From contig CAXXSS010000001.1 in assembly GCA_963676865.2 (NCBI GenBank), forward strand, positions 2,170,001-2,234,000: DNA of 64,000 nucleotides, given 5' to 3'. Shown one piece after another: positions 61,028-64,000 of this stretch (positions within the stretch are counted from its first letter, which is position 1; each line of letters starts with the position of its first letter). A model generated the notes under the pieces. It was not told the DNA's origin, did no database searches, and saw only the letters and a list, made by a program, of their open reading frames with translations. Origin of the DNA: JAAYUD01 sp963676865 (GTDB taxonomy: Bacteria > Bacteroidota > Bacteroidia > Bacteroidales > Bacteroidaceae). A program made the position numbers and the translations under genes.

Positions 61028-64000
61028 ATGAAAAATAGATCAATGTCGTTTGTCAAGAGATTTTTAATTGTTGGTATTCTGTTGTTTGCCTCGAGTGTTA
61101 TAATGTCTACTAATATTGTTCATCTTACCACGGAGTTTATGAAAAATCCGATGGGTATTGATGTGTCGCATCCACGATTTGCCTGGCAGATGCAATCTGA
61201 TAAATATGGTGTTGCCCAAACGGCTTATCGGGTCGTTGTCTCGTCTTCGCGTTCAGAGCTTGATAATGGTGCGTATACTTTCGATACGGGAAAGGTGAAA
61301 TCTTCTTCTTCTATATGTGTTGTTTACAGCGGCGATGCTCTTCGCCCATCGACTCGCTATTATTGGAAAGTCACAGTATGGGATGAGAAAGGCAATGTTC
61401 TGCAATCGGAGCCGGATTGGTTTGAAACCGGTCTACTGGATGCCGATTGGCATGATGCCAGATGGATTGGGTCTTCTCAGTATCTGTTGTCCAAATATCG
61501 AGCTTCTTTTGTGATAGATTATCATTTTCAGTTAGAAAAGAAAAGCAATAAGGCGGTCTTTGTGTTTGGGGCGAAAACGTTATCTAATTATTTAGCTCTC
61601 AGTATTGATTTGAACAATGGTGCCCGCTTGAATTTGGGGCATGTATATGGAACGTCTGTAGTGACGGATTATGAAGAAGATATTTCGTCTCTGATTCCTG
61701 AAAATAAAAAAATGGCAACTCATCACGTGCGCTTATCGGTAATGGGCGGCGATAATTACGATATCGGTGTGACAATAGATGGACAGCGAGTGAAGTGCTC
61801 TAAAGCGAATAAAGACAATATCTATAATTTTATGGTTAAGGGTATTACACCTGCAGAATCAAATTCGAATTGCCGTCTCTATCAGATAGGTTATATTCAA
61901 CCCAAAGGTGAGAACGTGGTTTACTCTAACATTGAAGTCGGCGAACCGTTTTACAAACAAACTCTTTATGCCGATACGGAAGCTCATCACGTAGTAGGTG
62001 ATGGTGAAGTTCATTTGTGGCAACCTGGTTCTGATGTGTCCGCTCCTATGCTGCGGCGTTCTTTTTCCATTTCTAAAGTCATTAAACAAGCACGCTTGTA
62101 TGCCACCTCGAAAGGTGTTTATCAATTTTATATCAATGATAAAATAGTAGGTGATGGATATTATAACCCGGGTTGGACCGATTATCGTTTTCGTATGATG
62201 TATAATACTTACGATGTCACTTCTTTATTGTGTCAAGGTAGTAATGGGCTGGGTGTGGTTCTCGGTGCAGGATGGTACAGTGATGTGATTGGTTGGACGG
62301 GCTTAGGCTGGCAAGATCAATATGGACTCCGTCAGTCGGCAATGGCACTGCTGAAGATTGATTATGAAGATGGAACAACCGAATATGTGATGACCGATGG
62401 TCATTGGAAATGTTATGATAAAGGACCGATTGAGGCTAACAGTCTCTATAACGGCGAAGATTATAATGCACAGAAAGAAATCTCCGGATGGTCGGATGGA
62501 CGCTTCGATGATTCTGGTTGGAAAACTGTACGTGTCGAGAATCTTTCTTCGGGTGAACCGAAATTGCAAGCCTATGTTGGTGACATGATTCAGAATAATG
62601 TTACGCTTCGGCCAATGTCGGTCAAGAAAGTGGGTAACGCTTATATCTATGATTTTGGTCAGAATATGGTGGGAGTGCCCCGCCTATTGAATATGAAAGG
62701 GAAGGTAGGACAACAAATCACCATACATTATGCCGAAATGCTTTATCCGGAAGTGATACCCGATAGTCCGGTAGAGCCCTATACCATTGATATGTATAAA
62801 GAGCGGAAGGGGCAGATGTATCTGGATAATTATCGTTCGGCATTGTCTACCGATCATTATATCTTTAGCGGAGATGCGAATGGCGAAACTTATCAGCCAC
62901 TTTTTACTTCGCATGGATTTCGTTATTTGTCTATTGAAGGACTAGAGGAGGCTTTGCCTTTGACGTCTGTTGAAGGCATTGTTTTGGAATCGATAGGTAA
63001 ACAAGGAAGTGATTATGAAACATCAAATGCCGAGATCAATCGGTTGTTTCAAAATATTGTTTGGGGACAAAGAGGTAATTTCTTGTCCGTTCCCACTGAT
63101 TGCCCTCAGCGTGATGAACGTTTGGGATGGATGGGCGATGCGCAAGTCTTTGCCCGTTCGGCTACTTACAATATGAATACCGATCCTTTTTATACCCGTT
63201 GGTTATATACACTCCGTGATGATCAAGGGATGAATGGCAGTTATGGTGATTATTATCCATGTTTGGGAACTTCTCCCAATGGATTTGATATAAACTCGGC
63301 CAAAGGAGGATCTGGGGCGTGGGCAGATGCCGGCATTATTATCCCCTGGCAAGTATATCAGCAATATGGTGATGTAGGTCTCGTACAACAACACTACGAG
63401 TCAATGTGCCGATATATGGATTTTTTGGAGAGAAAAGCCGATCGTTATATTTTGCCTGAAGGTGGATATGCCGATTGGGTGGCTCCGGTGTTTACAAACA
63501 GCTCGCTTATAAATACGGCCTACTATGCTTATGATGCCCGAATGATGCAACAGATGGCTGAGGCTCTAGGTAAGATAGATGATGCGGCGCGTTACGGCCG
63601 ATTATTTGACCGCATTAAGATGTCTTTCAATAAGACATTTATCGATAAAGAGGGATATACTGTTAGCCAAACCGATAAAGGGGTAGAGAAAATGAATACG
63701 CAGACCTCGTACGTATTGCCTTTACAGTTTGGATTGATTGATGATAGTATCAAATCGAAGGTGGTACAGCACTTGGCCGATGCGGTAGAATCTAACGGGA
63801 ACAAGTTGACAACGGGATTTCTGGGAACTCCTTATATTTGTCTCGTATTGTCTGATAATGGGCGTTCGGATGTTGCATATAAATTGTTTTTGCAGACCGA
63901 ATATCCATCTTGGCTATTTCCTGTTCGTCAAGGCGCTACTACGATGTGGGAACGCTGGAACTCTTATACCGTGAAGAACGGTTTCGGTCCGGTCGGTATG
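61028..64000 (+). CDS. GH78 alpha-L-rhamnosidase, 3' end outside window
   Basis: An exported enzyme starting MKNRSMSFVKRFLIVGILLF at 61028; 991 codons are open to the window edge with no stop. Order: Ig-like N-domain (EFMKNPMGIDVSHPRFAWQM), an inserted lectin-like beta-sandwich at about residues 155-310 (with KAVFVFGAKTLSNYLALSID), jelly-roll Bac_rhamnosid_N, concanavalin-like domain and the (alpha/alpha)6 catalytic barrel. The catalytic residues are canonical: E697 in DCPQRDERLGW and E975 in TTMWERWN. The C-terminal beta domain lies beyond the window. Confidence 0.93.
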   Translation, partial: MKNRSMSFVKRFLIVGILLFASSVIMSTNIVHLTTEFMKNPMGIDVSHPRFAWQMQSDKYGVAQTAYRVVVSSSRSELDNGAYTFDTGKVKSSSSICVVYSGDALRPSTRYYWKVTVWDEKGNVLQSEPDWFETGLLDADWHDARWIGSSQYLLSKYRASFVIDYHFQLEKKSNKAVFVFGAKTLSNYLALSIDLNNGARLNLGHVYGTSVVTDYEEDISSLIPENKKMATHHVRLSVMGGDNYDIGVTIDGQRVKCSKANKDNIYNFMVKGITPAESNSNCRLYQIGYIQPKGENVVYSNIEVGEPFYKQTLYADTEAHHVVGDGEVHLWQPGSDVSAPMLRRSFSISKVIKQARLYATSKGVYQFYINDKIVGDGYYNPGWTDYRFRMMYNTYDVTSLLCQGSNGLGVVLGAGWYSDVIGWTGLGWQDQYGLRQSAMALLKIDYEDGTTEYVMTDGHWKCYDKGPIEANSLYNGEDYNAQKEISGWSDGRFDDSGWKTVRVENLSSGEPKLQAYVGDMIQNNVTLRPMSVKKVGNAYIYDFGQNMVGVPRLLNMKGKVGQQITIHYAEMLYPEVIPDSPVEPYTIDMYKERKGQMYLDNYRSALSTDHYIFSGDANGETYQPLFTSHGFRYLSIEGLEEALPLTSVEGIVLESIGKQGSDYETSNAEINRLFQNIVWGQRGNFLSVPTDCPQRDERLGWMGDAQVFARSATYNMNTDPFYTRWLYTLRDDQGMNGSYGDYYPCLGTSPNGFDINSAKGGSGAWADAGIIIPWQVYQQYGDVGLVQQHYESMCRYMDFLERKADRYILPEGGYADWVAPVFTNSSLINTAYYAYDARMMQQMAEALGKIDDAARYGRLFDRIKMSFNKTFIDKEGYTVSQTDKGVEKMNTQTSYVLPLQFGLIDDSIKSKVVQHLADAVESNGNKLTTGFLGTPYICLVLSDNGRSDVAYKLFLQTEYPSWLFPVRQGATTMWERWNSYTVKNGFGPVGM

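Noticed and set aside
1..64000. CRISPR arrays, tRNA or rRNA genes
   Set aside because: No regularly spaced repeats, cloverleaf-like sequences or rRNA segments were found when reading both strands.

Overview
The window comes from the chromosome of a member of the Bacteroidales, most likely Bacteroides or a close relative. The evidence is the ribosomal protein sequences and gene order, the zinc-free L36 and S14, the SusC/SusD systems, and promoter -7 boxes of the Bacteroidetes form TAnnTTTG. No species can be named from the sequence alone.

Layout. (1) Bases 1-12,867 hold the 3' part of the S10 operon and the whole spc and alpha operons on the + strand, from a 5'-truncated rplB to rplQ, including secY, map, infA, rpmJ and rpoA. 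They are closed by a perfect 26-nt palindromic terminator with a T tract. A structured leader precedes rpsD. (2) Bases 13,440-17,470 are a nested mobile element. A 2,551-bp IS66-family element sits inside orfA of an IS3-family element. It has 22-bp inverted ends and an exact 8-bp target duplication (CTCTGTAC), and removing it restores the IS3 orfA reading frame. (3) Bases 18,033-46,959 are a 15-gene polysaccharide utilisation locus (PUL1) on the - strand. In transcription order it encodes a LacI regulator, GH78, a GH2 beta-mannosidase-like enzyme, a ROK kinase, a GmhA-type heptose isomerase, a clan GH-A hydrolase, an MFS transporter, GH36, a GH36/GH-A fusion, a leucine-rich-repeat lipoprotein, two SusC/SusD pairs and a secreted EEP-family phosphodiesterase. 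(4) Bases 48,040-64,000 are a second PUL (PUL2) on the + strand: a GH78-like enzyme, an ECF sigma/FecR pair, SusC with an STN domain, SusD, a SusE-like protein, GH43, a small lipoprotein and a GH78 rhamnosidase cut by the window end.

How the genes fit together. In PUL1 the SusC/D pairs and the LRR lipoprotein would bind and import oligosaccharides. Periplasmic or surface GH36, GH-A, GH2 and GH78 enzymes would release galactose-, mannose- and rhamnose-type sugars. The MFS permease, ROK kinase and GmhA-like isomerase would take one released sugar into cytoplasmic metabolism. Because all the active-site residues I can place from E. coli GmhA are present, a heptose-salvage function is a testable possibility. 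PUL2 looks built for a rhamnose- and arabinose-containing glycan, such as a pectic or arabinogalactan side chain, and is regulated by trans-envelope ECF/anti-sigma signalling.

The most unusual points are the GH36/GH-A fusion lying between stand-alone copies of both halves, the GmhA/ROK/MFS set in a PUL, a ~71-bp inverted repeat pair (17,788-17,858 and 47,371-47,441) that exactly brackets PUL1, and several long palindromes in the intergenic DNA.
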